Virus record (IMG/VR): IMGVR_UViG_3300031772_000120
Span: 1 to 37,442 of that record
Origin: a virus
DNA length: 37,442 nucleotides
Direction: 5' to 3' (one strand)
The notes below the pieces were generated by a model that was not told the DNA's origin, made no database searches, and saw only the letters and a program-made list of their open reading frames with translations. Positions 15,485 through 23,636 of the stretch are shown here, piece after piece; positions within the stretch are counted from its first letter, which is position 1, and every line of letters begins with the position of its first letter. The translations under genes were made by a program, and so were the position numbers.

Positions 15485-16170
15485 TAGGCTTGCGCCGCTT
15501 CTTTGTCTTTAAGCTTTGTTTTGATCCACCCAAAGCATTCAGAGTACCGCTCTCTGGGAAGAGCTCTCCAGTCAGAAAAAGCAATTTTCAATTCCAGTTT
15601 TTTGGCCAGATATTGCTTCAGCCCCTTACAGAACTGATCATCGTCTAGATCTAGCAATAGTGCCTCAAGGTTGAGCGCTTCTTCTTCTGTAATCCTTTCC
15701 TCAACCTTCGGTTCTTCGTAAGCTGAGACGATCTTTTTCTGCTTGTTCTCCACCGCATCCGGATCGTCTTTATCCGTAGCGACCGAGAAGAACTTGTAAA
15801 GGAAGTAGCGATTCGCATACGTGTAAAGACTCCCAATCGTCTTAATACACGTCTCCGCATCTTGTACTGCCATGTGTTTTACAATCACTTCTTCGGGCTT
15901 TTCACAGTTAACCCATTTGAACTCGAATTCTACTCGTAGCCCTTGTGACGTGACTACTTTCCCCTGAACGATGGATTGACACTCTACTTCTTTCATCGAG
16001 AGCATTTCCATTTCAAGCCACACGCCTTGCTCGTCCATCATCGGGCGTATCGCGCTTAGGATGTCGCCCTCAGACGCGTACTTGAACTTGTAGCCGTCTG
16101 CGCTCTTCTTGATGTACTGTACTTGCTTGCGCACTTCTAATAACTTTTGATAAAGATTCTTCGTGCTCAT
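15484..16170 (-). CDS. erf: ERF-family single-strand annealing protein
   Basis: A 228-residue protein from the ATG at 16170 (AAGGA 7 nt upstream). Residues 3-140 match the ERF superfamily: NLYQKLLEVRKQVQYIKKSADGYKFKYASEGDILSAIRPMMDEQGVWLEM, then KHMAVQDAETCIKTIGSLYTYANRYFLYKFFSVATDKDDPDA. The C-terminal part is an acidic/helical extension. ERF proteins anneal single strands during phage recombination and genome circularisation. It is paired with the YqaJ nuclease 57 nt downstream and overlaps the preceding membrane-protein gene by 4 nt. Confidence 0.85.
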   Translation of the reverse strand: MSTKNLYQKLLEVRKQVQYIKKSADGYKFKYASEGDILSAIRPMMDEQGVWLEMEMLSMKEVECQSIVQGKVVTSQGLRVEFEFKWVNCEKPEEVIVKHMAVQDAETCIKTIGSLYTYANRYFLYKFFSVATDKDDPDAVENKQKKIVSAYEEPKVEERITEEEALNLEALLLDLDDDQFCKGLKQYLAKKLELKIAFSDWRALPRERYSECFGWIKTKLKDKEAAQA

Positions 16171-16361
16171 TGCCACATCCTTGCTTTCTTAACCGGCTTC
16201 TCTTGATCTACGGTCGCTTGATACGTAGGTTCGGAGGTAATCACATTCTCTGTAGATGAGCTCGGTGAGTCTAGCTTCTTCATATTGTATTTGTACGTGC
16301 ATATGACAACCGTCATTATGAACACGAAAACCATTCCTGCTAACCATAAATCCTTCGACAT
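16167..16361 (-). CDS. Small N-terminally anchored membrane protein
   Basis: A 64-residue protein from the ATG at 16361, chosen because GGGGAGA lies just upstream. Residues 5-23 (LWLAGMVFVFIMTVVICTY) form one membrane span, followed by a polar Ser/Thr/Glu-rich tail. It overlaps the erf start. Function unknown; early expression is expected from its position. Confidence 0.55.
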   Translation of the reverse strand: MSKDLWLAGMVFVFIMTVVICTYKYNMKKLDSPSSSTENVITSEPTYQATVDQEKPVKKARMWQ

Positions 16362-16370
16362 AATCTCCCC

Positions 16371-16399
16371 TTGTGCTAGAGATCCCGATATGCTATCAT
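16371..16399 (+). promoter_or_regulatory. Sigma-70-type promoter of the XRE-family regulator
   Basis: TTGTGC (16371-16376), a 17-nt spacer and TATCAT (16394-16399) point rightward to the ATG at 16433. Two direct copies of CTAATCAT (16402-16409 and 16426-16433) flank the expected transcription start and could be an operator for the encoded helix-turn-helix protein. Confidence 0.55.
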
Positions 16400-16432
16400 G
16401 GCTAATCATTTAAGAGCAAATTCGGACTAATC

Positions 16433-16696
16433 ATGAAGCTAAAAGAATGGATCTCCTTGAGCAACCTTTATGTGACGGAAGTTGCAAATAGACTGCGCGT
16501 AACTGATGTGCACCTGCATAATTTGATGTCAGGGAGGCGCTCTCCATCAAAAAATCTTTTAGAGAGGATTCTCCGGCTCACAAATTACCACGTAACAAAT
16601 ATAGAGGATTTAAGAAATGGCGAAAGCAAAAACATCAAACATTGTAAAACCTGCACCTGTGAAGATACCAACAAGGTACGAGATAACGATCTCTAA
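16433..16696 (+). CDS. XRE/Cro-type helix-turn-helix regulator
   Basis: An 87-residue protein. Residues 10-50 (NLYVTEVANRLRVTDVHLHNLMSGRRSPSKNLLERILRLT) form a compact helix-turn-helix with a typical recognition helix, as in Cro/CI repressors. The C-terminus is a short Cys-containing tail that overlaps the next gene. It is transcribed against the early operon from an adjacent promoter. It probably controls early genes and itself. Confidence 0.65.
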   Translation: MKLKEWISLSNLYVTEVANRLRVTDVHLHNLMSGRRSPSKNLLERILRLTNYHVTNIEDLRNGESKNIKHCKTCTCEDTNKVRDNDL

Positions 16697-16898
16697 AGAA
16701 GCTACCATTTACGTTGCAGCGGAGTCGTTTCGCATATGCGATGACCATAACTACGTAACTTTTTATGACAATTCAGACGACGAGATACTAGTAGTTCGGT
16801 GCTGGCAGACCATCAGAAAAATGAAGGACTGTGATCAGCAAGATTGTTGCGAGTCTCCGGATATGGAGAAGAACTTCAATAAGCAGTTTGTTCGCTAA
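16617..16898 (+). CDS. Hypothetical protein
   Basis: A 93-residue protein starting with AGAGGA 8 nt before the ATG. It overlaps the XRE gene by 80 nt in another frame. It begins with a Lys/Pro-rich leader, then a beta-type region (YEITISKEATIYVAAESFRICDDHNYVTFYDN ... EILVVRCWQTIR), then a Cys/Asp-rich tail (DCDQQDCCESPD). Family not recognised. Confidence 0.5.
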   Translation: MAKAKTSNIVKPAPVKIPTRYEITISKEATIYVAAESFRICDDHNYVTFYDNSDDEILVVRCWQTIRKMKDCDQQDCCESPDMEKNFNKQFVR

Positions 16899-16969
16899 GA
16901 GGAAAATAGCCCCGAGGTCTTTACATCCGAGGCTATGCCTTAACCAACGTCTATGGAGCTTACTATGAA

Positions 16970-17173
16970 CTACTGTAGTATGATCCCTAGCCCCTTTTTT
17001 TGCATCCATCGGACTGTACTTTTGCTAAAGTTGTCTCTGAGATCTTCAAGTTTCGTATTGCTGGAAATGTCTTCAAAAAATGAATCGTAGTCTAACCCAG
17101 CTCTTTTCGCAGCGTAATGTGGAAGCTTTTCTTGTCTCATTTTCTCTTTGATATGATGTAAAAGATTGTCCAT
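16970..17173 (-). CDS. Small helical protein
   Basis: A 67-residue protein (MDNLLHHIKEKMRQEKLPHYAAKRAGLDYDSFFEDI ...). The predicted helices resemble a degenerate helix-turn-helix. It is a member of the leftward operon, 7 nt after the endonuclease gene. Function unknown. Its 3' end faces the rightward gene at 16617, with an imperfect hairpin between them (about 16906-16936). Confidence 0.45.
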   Translation of the reverse strand: MDNLLHHIKEKMRQEKLPHYAAKRAGLDYDSFFEDISSNTKLEDLRDNFSKSTVRWMQKKGLGIILQ

Positions 17174-17180
17174 CTCTCAC

Positions 17181-17330
17181 CTATTTCTTAGGTTTTTTGA
17201 TCTTTGCTCCGCTCTTTCTTGCAGTCGATAAGGCCGCTGCTACCGCTTGGTCTTTCGGATGACCGCTTTTGACCATCTCGGAGATGTTTTTACTCACAAC
17301 AGATTTTGAAGTACCTTTTTTTAACGGCAT
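17181..17330 (-). CDS. Possible internally initiated 49-aa basic protein
   Basis: Inside the endonuclease frame, ATG at 17330 follows GAGGAAATT, a good ribosome-binding site. The resulting peptide MPLKKGTSKSVVSKNISEMVK... begins exactly where a self-contained small phage domain (DUF6496-like in my memory) starts. It could be a gene-within-gene or the mark of a recent fusion. Confidence 0.4.
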   Translation of the reverse strand: MPLKKGTSKSVVSKNISEMVKSGHPKDQAVAAALSTARKSGAKIKKPKK

Positions 17331-17738
17331 AATTTCCTCACATTTCACATCAAATTCAAGCTGTCTCAACATAAGCATGCGAGACCTGAACCAAGATAAA
17401 TCTATCACCTTTAGCTTCTCCTTCGGAAAGTATTTTGCGAATCGTTTGATTTTCGTAGCGCTGCGAGAATCCATATACCCTTTCACCTCAATCCACATGG
17501 TGCTACCATCTTCAAGCGTCACTCTAAAATCGGGCTTGTAGCTCACGACTCCGCGCCTGATCCCATCAAACCAAAACTCTTTAGGCTCGTGCTCCCACAT
17601 AGTTATCCAACCCTCACGCTTGCAGTGCTCGAGATAGCAAGCGTAAAGACCTTCCCATTTGGATCTATAATATCCTTCCTTTTCGCCTATCCGCAGCCAT
17701 CTTCCGACGATGTGTGCAAACGATCTTGCTCTTTTCAC
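17181..17738 (-). CDS. PD-(D/E)XK phage endonuclease fused to a small basic domain
   Basis: A 185-residue protein with a GTG start preceded by GAGG. Residues 20-120 contain EGYYRSKWEGLYACYLEH and SYKPDFRVTLEDGSTMWIEVKGYMDSRSATKIKRFAKYFP. The PDF...ExK pattern is the active site of restriction-like nucleases such as resolvase or T7-endonuclease-I-like proteins. Residues 137-185 (MPLKKGTSKSVVSKNISEMVK ... ALSTARKSGAKIKKPKK) look like a small phage protein normally found alone. A likely recombination or debranching nuclease next to erf/YqaJ genes. Confidence 0.68.
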   Translation of the reverse strand: MKRARSFAHIVGRWLRIGEKEGYYRSKWEGLYACYLEHCKREGWITMWEHEPKEFWFDGIRRGVVSYKPDFRVTLEDGSTMWIEVKGYMDSRSATKIKRFAKYFPKEKLKVIDLSWFRSRMLMLRQLEFDVKCEEIMPLKKGTSKSVVSKNISEMVKSGHPKDQAVAAALSTARKSGAKIKKPKK

Positions 17739-17892
17739 TTGAAACCTCTAGTCTTTTCTCGTCAACCGTGGTTTCGACATCCATTTTTGGCTGAGTCCTT
17801 GTGTCCTGGGGAGTGTCGCTACTCCCCTTTTCAATCTCCTCAAGCTGCTTAATGAGTTCTTTCAGCAATCTAGTTGCCGTACTCCTGCTCAA
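17665..17892 (-). CDS. Hypothetical protein (TTG start)
   Basis: A 75-residue ORF overlapping the endonuclease start by 74 nt. The N-terminal helix SRSTATRLLKELIKQLEEIEKG is plausible; the rest is polar. No family recognised. The non-ATG start and the large overlap make it uncertain. Confidence 0.35.
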   Translation of the reverse strand: MSRSTATRLLKELIKQLEEIEKGSSDTPQDTRTQPKMDVETTVDEKRLEVSSEKSKIVCTHRRKMAADRRKGRIL

Positions 17893-18091
17893 GAGCTGCC
17901 CCCTCGTATTTAATGTAGATTTTCCAGCCTTTTGAGCTTAGTTCTTTTATTGCAGTGATAGGCATCGTAGGTCTTTTGATCAATGAGCAAATCGATTTCG
18001 CCATTTCACACACGGGATAGAATCGTTTTGTTCCCCACACGTTTTTCTCAATCAGGTGCATTTTTAGCATTGAATTCTCTCTAATTTCCAT
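17870..18091 (-). CDS. Hypothetical early protein
   Basis: A 73-residue protein from the ATG at 18091, chosen for GGGAGGA upstream. The sequence (MEIRENSMLKMHLIEKNVWGTKRFYPVCEMAKSICSLIKRPTMPITAIKELSSKGWKIYIKYE) looks like a small mixed alpha/beta domain. Overlapping starts and stops with both neighbours show an operon. Function unknown. Confidence 0.5.
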   Translation of the reverse strand: MEIRENSMLKMHLIEKNVWGTKRFYPVCEMAKSICSLIKRPTMPITAIKELSSKGWKIYIKYEGAALEQEYGN

Positions 18092-18294
18092 TCGAAGTCC
18101 TCCCATTCAAAAACCATCCCGTCGTGCTTGCCGTTTCTATAGCGCATAGGCGATTGCCGGAAAATCCTCACCCAGGCCTGTACAGTTCGTTCGCATTCGC
18201 CTTTATTGCCTTGCATCTCGTCGAAGTAGCCCGCTTCGAACTCATCGTAGTCATGAAACCTGCCCAAAACTTTCCATCTCTTTACTGTTTTCAT
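18064..18294 (-). CDS. Hypothetical early protein
   Basis: A 76-residue protein from the ATG at 18294 (GAGGGG 5 nt upstream). Rich in aromatic and charged residues (KRWKVLGRFHDYDEFEAGYFDEMQGNKGECERTVQAWVRIFRQ). No family recognised. It lies 1 nt after the stop of the first gene of the operon. Confidence 0.5.
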   Translation of the reverse strand: MKTVKRWKVLGRFHDYDEFEAGYFDEMQGNKGECERTVQAWVRIFRQSPMRYRNGKHDGMVFEWEDFEWKLERIQC

Positions 18295-18295
18295 G

Positions 18296-18547
18296 TTACC
18301 CCTCAAAGTCTCTTTCGTCAGACGCTTCAGCCCTTTCCTGCTTGTCGCACAAGATTCTCTCTCGGTTTGCTTCATCTTTCAGCGCCTGTACTTCATCTTC
18401 AATATCAAAGATTTGATAGAGACGCGCTCTAAACACTTTTCGGTCGATAATGCTCATGTCCTCCTCAAGCAATCCTTCAGCGAGGTTGCACGTTTGATCG
18501 ATCGCTTCGATCAGTGTGTCTATTCTATAAATTATTGCATCTCTCAT
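18296..18547 (-). CDS. First gene of the leftward early operon; helical protein
   Basis: An 83-residue protein from the ATG at 18547 (GGAG upstream; an alternative in-frame ATG is at 18559). Largely helical and acidic, with coiled-coil character (RIDTLIEAIDQTCNLAEGLLEEDM ... IFDIEDEVQALKDEANRER). It is directly downstream of the promoter at 18578-18606. Function unknown. Confidence 0.5.
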   Translation of the reverse strand: MRDAIIYRIDTLIEAIDQTCNLAEGLLEEDMSIIDRKVFRARLYQIFDIEDEVQALKDEANRERILCDKQERAEASDERDFEG

Positions 18548-18577
18548 CGTGGTCTCCAACTCATGGTTTATGCCCCT

Positions 18578-18606
18578 AGATTACTCAAGCTCGCAATATT
18601 AAGCAA
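18578..18606 (-). promoter_or_regulatory. Sigma-70-type promoter of the leftward early operon
   Basis: On the minus strand TTGCTT (18606-18601), a 17-nt spacer and TAATCT (18583-18578) lie about 30 nt upstream of the ATG at 18547. Spacing and hexamers fit the sigma-70 consensus. It would drive the early genes from 18547 down to about 14675. Confidence 0.6.
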
Positions 18607-18712
18607 CAAGGGAATTTAAGACGGCTCTAACCCTTATGAAAAGAGCAAGTTGCAGCAAAAAGATTAGCGATTGTGGTTGAAAAAAAAGATTGAAAAGCTT
18701 ACCATATCAAGT

Positions 18713-19072
18713 ATGGAAATACAAAATTATCACGAAGCACCGGTCGGCTCTTACCACCTTTGCGAATTTTCCGTTTACATCCCCGCAATGGATTGGTATA
18801 TACATCGCATGCAAATAAAGAAGAATAAGCAAGGCGGTCTATACGTGGGATATCCGGTGTACTGCACGGGCGAAGTGAATCAGTACGGCAAGAAGGTATT
18901 TGCATCGGTAACGCACCCGGGTACTAAGCGCAAGGCTGAGTTTGAGAAGAGCATATTGGATCTATTACGGCCTCTCTTCCCAGGCAAAGCGCAAGCACAG
19001 GCCGAGAAGCAAGCTTTCACGGGGCAGTGTTGCTCTCCGGAATCTTCAAAGGAGCCCAGTTATGGATGGTAG
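18713..19072 (+). CDS. Hypothetical protein (SpoVG-like pattern)
   Basis: A 119-residue protein from the ATG at 18713. The middle (CEFSVYIPAMDWYIHRMQIKKNKQGGLYVGYPVY ... KVFASVTHPGTKRKAEFEKSILDLLRPLF) resembles small phage proteins with a SpoVG-like beta domain and terminal helix. The evidence is pattern-level only. It begins the rightward late region, overlapping the next gene by 11 nt. Confidence 0.45.
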   Translation: MEIQNYHEAPVGSYHLCEFSVYIPAMDWYIHRMQIKKNKQGGLYVGYPVYCTGEVNQYGKKVFASVTHPGTKRKAEFEKSILDLLRPLFPGKAQAQAEKQAFTGQCCSPESSKEPSYGW

Positions 19073-19307
19073 ACGAACGACAGACGAAGCAGACGTGAAG
19101 TCATTCGACTCTCCAGGATCTCCGGCCGAGATCTCTGTAAAAGTATCCGACGAAGAGCAAACGCTTACTCAAAAGTATCTGCGATATGAGAACGACATCC
19201 GACTCTCTCACGATTGTCCTCATATGCAAGAGATGGTTAAAGAGACCGTAGACAAGTTCAAGGGAACTCCTACGGATGTTATAATTAAAATTAAGTATAC
19301 GTGGTAG
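19062..19307 (+). CDS. Hypothetical protein
   Basis: An 81-residue protein from the ATG at 19062, with AAAGGAG just upstream. Acidic, with a His/Cys segment (YENDIRLSHDCPHMQEMVKETVDKF). No family recognised. It lies directly before the small terminase candidate. Confidence 0.5.
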   Translation: MDGRRTTDEADVKSFDSPGSPAEISVKVSDEEQTLTQKYLRYENDIRLSHDCPHMQEMVKETVDKFKGTPTDVIIKIKYTW

Positions 19308-19309
19308 GT

Positions 19310-19723
19310 ATGGGTACTCCAGGCGTTCTTTTAGATATCCCAAAAGAAGTCTTAGTATGCGCATTAAAGAAGAATAAAGGCGTTCTTAGTAGAGTAGGTG
19401 TTTCTTTGGACATTTGTAGAGATTCCGTTAGAAAACTCGTAGTCAAGCATGATTTGCAAGAGCTGCTAGATACACTCAGATGCAACTACAAGAATACTCT
19501 GCTAGACGATGCAGAAGACAACCTTAGCTTCGCAATGCAGCAGAGAGACAAAGACCTCAACAACGCCCTCAAAGCGTCTTTCTTCGTGTTAAACAACATG
19601 GGACGTGAGAGAGGTTACACACCACCTACAGCCAGAGTCAACCCTGATGGATCAACTCCCGATTGCTACAGAGACTTTGTCGCCGCGCATACTGAGCCTC
19701 CTAGAGAAACACCCAACTCTTAA
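19310..19723 (+). CDS. terS: Terminase small subunit candidate
   Basis: A 137-residue protein (GTG at 19301 or ATG at 19310). Residues 5-50 (LDIPKEVLVCALKKNKGVLSRVGVSLDICRDSVRKLVVKHDLQELLDTLR) form a helix-turn-helix resembling DNA-recognition domains of small terminases. A long helix follows, ending FVLNNMGRERGYTPP, a tail often seen in TerS-like proteins. The 3' part overlaps the large terminase. In headful phages TerS binds the packaging site and recruits TerL. Confidence 0.6.
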   Translation: MGTPGVLLDIPKEVLVCALKKNKGVLSRVGVSLDICRDSVRKLVVKHDLQELLDTLRCNYKNTLLDDAEDNLSFAMQQRDKDLNNALKASFFVLNNMGRERGYTPPTARVNPDGSTPDCYRDFVAAHTEPPRETPNS

Positions 19724-21179
19724 TTGGATTAGAAATCCTCTGTGGAGGATGGACAATCTCTACTATATCAAAGACAAAGAAGGTAAGCGCGTCAAGTTTA
19801 AGATGAACTGGGCGCAGTCTGAATTGTGGCTAGACCCTCACCCCTGCAAACTTGTCCTCAAAGCTCGCCAGCTAGGCATTACAACTTACTTCTGCCTGCT
19901 TCTACTCGATAAAGTCCTCTGGCAAGACAACGTATCTTGCGGGATCATAGCTCATACGCTAGCTGACGCATCCAACATCTTTCAAGACAAACTCAAATAC
20001 GCCTTCGATCACATTCACCCTGCTCTTCGTCCCGACTTCAAACTAAAGGGCGACTCAGCTAAAGAGCTCTCTTTCGAGCACGGGTCTGTTATACGAGTAG
20101 GTACGTCATTGCGCTCATCTACGCTGAACTATCTCCACATCACGGAGCTCGGTAAGATTTGCGCGACTATGCCCGAGAAAGCGAGAGAGATCGTTACTGG
20201 GGCTCTCCAAACCGTTACCACAGGTCAGCATATCTATATCGAGTCCACAGCCGAGGGGAGAGAGGGATTTTACTACGATTTGTGCCAAAAGTCAGAGCGC
20301 CTAGACAGATCTAAGCTTACTCCTCTCGACTACTCTTTTCACTTCTTTCCATGGCATAAAGAATCCGCGTACTCTATGGGTATACATGTTCCTATTCCAC
20401 AGGACACCAAAGAGTATTTCGACAAGCTTTTTCTTAACGGTATCGAGCTATCCGACCCTCAGAAGTGGTGGTACACCAAGAAAACGGAGACTCTGCGAGA
20501 GGATATGGCTCGTGAGTATCCATCTACCCCCGAAGAGGCGTTCTCAGCGTCTCAAGAAGGCTTCTGGTACGCTAGTTACATGAAAGAGATATGGGATGCC
20601 GGGCATATCACTAACGTTTCATACGACCGAGCTCTCCCAGTGTATTGCTCTTGGGACTTAGGTCAAGCGGACTCGACTAGTATCTGGTTTTTCCAGCTCC
20701 CGCGCAGCGGAGACATAAATCTAATAGATTATTGGGAGCGCACAAACACACCTCTCGATCAAGTAGTCATCATGCTAAAGGAGAAGCAATACAACTATGG
20801 TACTCATATTTGGCCTCATGACGCTAATGCTCGCGATCGCGCTGGTATCACATTTGTACAACAAGCTAGAGCTCTGGGCTTAACCGGGTTCGTCCTAGAT
20901 CCTCACTCACTTCTACAGGGGATTAATCAGGTGCGTACAATGCTTTCCAAGTGTTGGTTCGATAGGACAAAGTGCGCTAAAGGGTTGAAGCACATCGAGA
21001 GCTACAAAAAGCGTTGGTCTTCATCTCTTGGCGGCTGGACATCGGAAGCAGTGCACGATGACGCATCGCATTGTTGCGATAGCCTACGTTACGCCTGCGC
21101 AGGGATAGACAGGCTCTCAGGCTCTACGCAGAGGCCTGAGGATGCGGCAGCAATAACAAGAAGGTTCTTCGGTGGTTAG
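19647..21179 (+). CDS. terL: Terminase large subunit
   Basis: A 510-residue protein from the ATG at 19647 (a GTG at 19605 is possible). It has the two-domain TerL layout. The ATPase part has a Walker A variant KARQLGITT (residues 72-80) and Walker B-like YLHITELGKI (about 165-174). The RNase H-like nuclease has YCSWDLGQADSTSIW, HIWPHDANARDRAG and AVHDDASHCCDSLRYA, giving the acidic metal ligands. It cleaves concatemers and drives DNA into the prohead. Its 5' end overlaps the TerS candidate by 77 nt. Confidence 0.9.
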   Translation: MDQLPIATETLSPRILSLLEKHPTLNWIRNPLWRMDNLYYIKDKEGKRVKFKMNWAQSELWLDPHPCKLVLKARQLGITTYFCLLLLDKVLWQDNVSCGIIAHTLADASNIFQDKLKYAFDHIHPALRPDFKLKGDSAKELSFEHGSVIRVGTSLRSSTLNYLHITELGKICATMPEKAREIVTGALQTVTTGQHIYIESTAEGREGFYYDLCQKSERLDRSKLTPLDYSFHFFPWHKESAYSMGIHVPIPQDTKEYFDKLFLNGIELSDPQKWWYTKKTETLREDMAREYPSTPEEAFSASQEGFWYASYMKEIWDAGHITNVSYDRALPVYCSWDLGQADSTSIWFFQLPRSGDINLIDYWERTNTPLDQVVIMLKEKQYNYGTHIWPHDANARDRAGITFVQQARALGLTGFVLDPHSLLQGINQVRTMLSKCWFDRTKCAKGLKHIESYKKRWSSSLGGWTSEAVHDDASHCCDSLRYACAGIDRLSGSTQRPEDAAAITRRFFGG

Positions 21180-21320
21180 ACGTAAGTCCTTAACAAATTT
21201 ACAGAAACCGAAAACACAAAAGTGCCTCTACGTAGCGGTTTCAGCGGGTTCACACAAAAATAAAAGAGCTAAAAATGTCAGATACGAATATTGAAGATAT
21301 TGCAAAGATTAAGGGGAAAA

Positions 21321-21503
21321 ATGTTCTGGAATAAATCTATAGAAGACAAGATCGACGAGATGGCTAAGACACTGTGGTATCTATCTGACAATATACTCAA
21401 GATGAACGTGGAGCTAAGGGATAAGCTAGAACAGCTCAGCCTTTCTATCCAAAACCTCGAGGATAAGAAGCCGATACCTAGGAGAAAGAAGAAGGTAGAT
21501 TAG
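21321..21503 (+). CDS. Small coiled-coil protein
   Basis: A 60-residue protein from the ATG at 21321 (AAGGGG upstream). Heptad-like (IDEMAKTLWYLSDNILKMNVELRDKLEQLSLSIQNLEDK) with a basic tail PRRKKKVD. A 19-codon ORF at 21274-21333 precedes and overlaps it and may couple its translation. It lies between terminase and portal. Function unknown. Confidence 0.5.
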   Translation: MFWNKSIEDKIDEMAKTLWYLSDNILKMNVELRDKLEQLSLSIQNLEDKKPIPRRKKKVD

Positions 21504-21560
21504 GCTTTGCGTAAAAAATCATATCCTCCATTGTGAAGTTAACAGTGAGGAGAGTGCATT

Positions 21561-23636
21561 TTGCGCAACCCGGATCCGATTTTTTTCCCCGGTCAAGACA
21601 CCGAGCTTCAGATCAAGCAGAAGTTCCAAAAGAACTACACTGATTGCATCAACATACTCCAAACTCAATGGTATCAAGCTGACCTCGATCAGCGCTTTAC
21701 CATGGGTGATCAAGATCTATGGGGCTTGATCTTCCCTGGTGTTACGGCTAATCGCAGAAAGCTCTTCAACTTCAACATCACTCAACCGCTTATCTCTACC
21801 GTATCTGGATACCAGCGCCGTAACCGTAAATCGTCTACCGTCATTCCCGTTCTAGACCGTGGCCAAAAGACAGCCGATCAGCTCACTAAGTGCCTCTTTC
21901 ACACTCTCAATAAGTCAGGGATCTATCAGGTCTACTCAGACTGTTTCGAGAAAGGGGCTCTTACTCAAGGTCTAGGCTTTTGTCTCACGTACATAGACAA
22001 GACACAAGACATCATCTCAGGAGACATTCGCAAGCGCTACGTCGACATGAAACAGTGTCTCTTTGATCCTTACTTCCGCAAGCATGACATGTCAGATTGC
22101 CGATTCTGGACGATTCGTACGTTCTTTGATCGGCAAGACGCGGCAGTACTGTATCACAACATCGCCGATGAGATCCTTTCGCTTCCTCAAGGGACCTATC
22201 GAGATGACAAGTTCTACTACATGCCCGAGGTTTACCAGATCCAGTTTCCAAACCTCATAGCTTTCGACGAGTACTACTACCTCACCTCACGAGAAGCAAC
22301 ATATCTTATCGATCGCGAGTCCGAAGAGTGCCAAGAGTGGGAAGGCGACGACGAGCAGATGCGCGACGTGATGCGCAAGCCGTTCCGCAAGGACAACGGC
22401 CAAGGTGGCTTTGACATGGTGGAAGGGCGCAAGCTGTTCCGCGTAGAGAAGCGCGCTAAGCCTACCGTCCGCCGAGCGATCATGATTAACGACAGGTTGC
22501 TACTCGACGAGAAGAACCCGCTAGGTATTGATAAATACCCCGTGGTGCCGTGCTTGGGCTACTTCAACCCGGATACAGCCTACTACTCTTATAAGTTCCG
22601 TGGAATCTCTAGAGACATCCGTGACTCGCAATACCTTTTCAATCGCATGAAGATCAACGATCTTGATCAGGTTGAGGCACAGCAGTCAGGCATTAAAATG
22701 GAGCAAGGGGCTCTAGTTACCCCTGACGACGCTCTAAATTCAGGTAACGGCCGTGTTCTCACCACGCGCCCCGGCTATTTCGACAAGGTTGAGAAACTTC
22801 ACATCGACCCTCCTTCCCCGGTTCTTCTGCAAATGGAAGCAGAGTTGAAGAACATCACCGAGTACATTTCAGGCGTCACAGCCGAGATGATGGGGCAAGA
22901 CATCGACGACAAAGCGGGCATCATCACGATGATTCGTCAGAGCGCATCGATTACAAGGCTCATGCCGCTCTTCGATCAGTTCGACGAGTTCCAGCGTCTA
23001 GACGGAGATCTTACCGTTGAAGTCATACAGAAGAACTACACTTTTGGAAAGATCCGTCAAATCATTGGCGAGGAGCCAACCGAAGAATTCGACAACAAGC
23101 TTTTCTTCCGCTACTCCTGCAAAGTGGCTACCGGCGTTCTTACCGAGTCACAGCAGCAGATGGAAGCGCAGCAGCTATTCTACGCTAAGACTGAGCTGGG
23201 TATCCCTATATCGTCTAAGCGCATCCTCAGTAAGATGGTCTTGCAAGACAAAGACTCTCTCATCAAAGAAGTCGAAGAAGCCGAGAAGCAACAAGCTCAA
23301 ATGGCAGAGAAGAGAGCTCAGCTTGAGATGCAGCAGATGCAAGTAGACAATGAAACGAAGCTTGCTTACGCTCGCGATCAGTCCGCAAAAGCTCAAGCCT
23401 CCATGTCTAAGATCGAGTTAGACAAAGCCATCGGTGTCGAGAAGATCGAAGAAGCTAAGCGCGAGAAGTCCACTTCCTTCCTCAACATGGTCAAAGCTCT
23501 GAAAGAGATACAGTCCATCGACCTCGAGCAAATGGAAAAGGCTCTTGAGCTTATGAACACGATGAAGATTCACACAGCTAACCCGAATGGGTATATAGAA
23601 AAACAACAAATACAACCCCAAGGAGGGGCATTATGA
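21561..23636 (+). CDS. Portal protein, P22-like
   Basis: A 691-residue protein with a TTG start preceded by GAGGAGAG. The N-terminal half has P22-type portal features: QTQWYQADLDQRFTMGDQDLW, NRRKLFNFNITQPLISTVSGYQRRNRK, and a long core with YYSYKFRGISRDIRDSQYLFNRMKINDLDQVEAQQSG and EYISGVTAEMMGQDID. Residues about 570-645 form a long charged coiled coil, which may be the barrel. It makes the dodecameric vertex through which DNA enters and leaves and which carries the short tail. Confidence 0.87.
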   Translation: MRNPDPIFFPGQDTELQIKQKFQKNYTDCINILQTQWYQADLDQRFTMGDQDLWGLIFPGVTANRRKLFNFNITQPLISTVSGYQRRNRKSSTVIPVLDRGQKTADQLTKCLFHTLNKSGIYQVYSDCFEKGALTQGLGFCLTYIDKTQDIISGDIRKRYVDMKQCLFDPYFRKHDMSDCRFWTIRTFFDRQDAAVLYHNIADEILSLPQGTYRDDKFYYMPEVYQIQFPNLIAFDEYYYLTSREATYLIDRESEECQEWEGDDEQMRDVMRKPFRKDNGQGGFDMVEGRKLFRVEKRAKPTVRRAIMINDRLLLDEKNPLGIDKYPVVPCLGYFNPDTAYYSYKFRGISRDIRDSQYLFNRMKINDLDQVEAQQSGIKMEQGALVTPDDALNSGNGRVLTTRPGYFDKVEKLHIDPPSPVLLQMEAELKNITEYISGVTAEMMGQDIDDKAGIITMIRQSASITRLMPLFDQFDEFQRLDGDLTVEVIQKNYTFGKIRQIIGEEPTEEFDNKLFFRYSCKVATGVLTESQQQMEAQQLFYAKTELGIPISSKRILSKMVLQDKDSLIKEVEEAEKQQAQMAEKRAQLEMQQMQVDNETKLAYARDQSAKAQASMSKIELDKAIGVEKIEEAKREKSTSFLNMVKALKEIQSIDLEQMEKALELMNTMKIHTANPNGYIEKQQIQPQGGAL

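Noticed and set aside
19605-19723. The overlap of the small and large terminase frames suggested an intron or frameshift as in the capsid gene.
   Set aside because: Both proteins are complete with their own starts and motifs. A 77-nt gene overlap is enough, and no exon-guide pairing was found.
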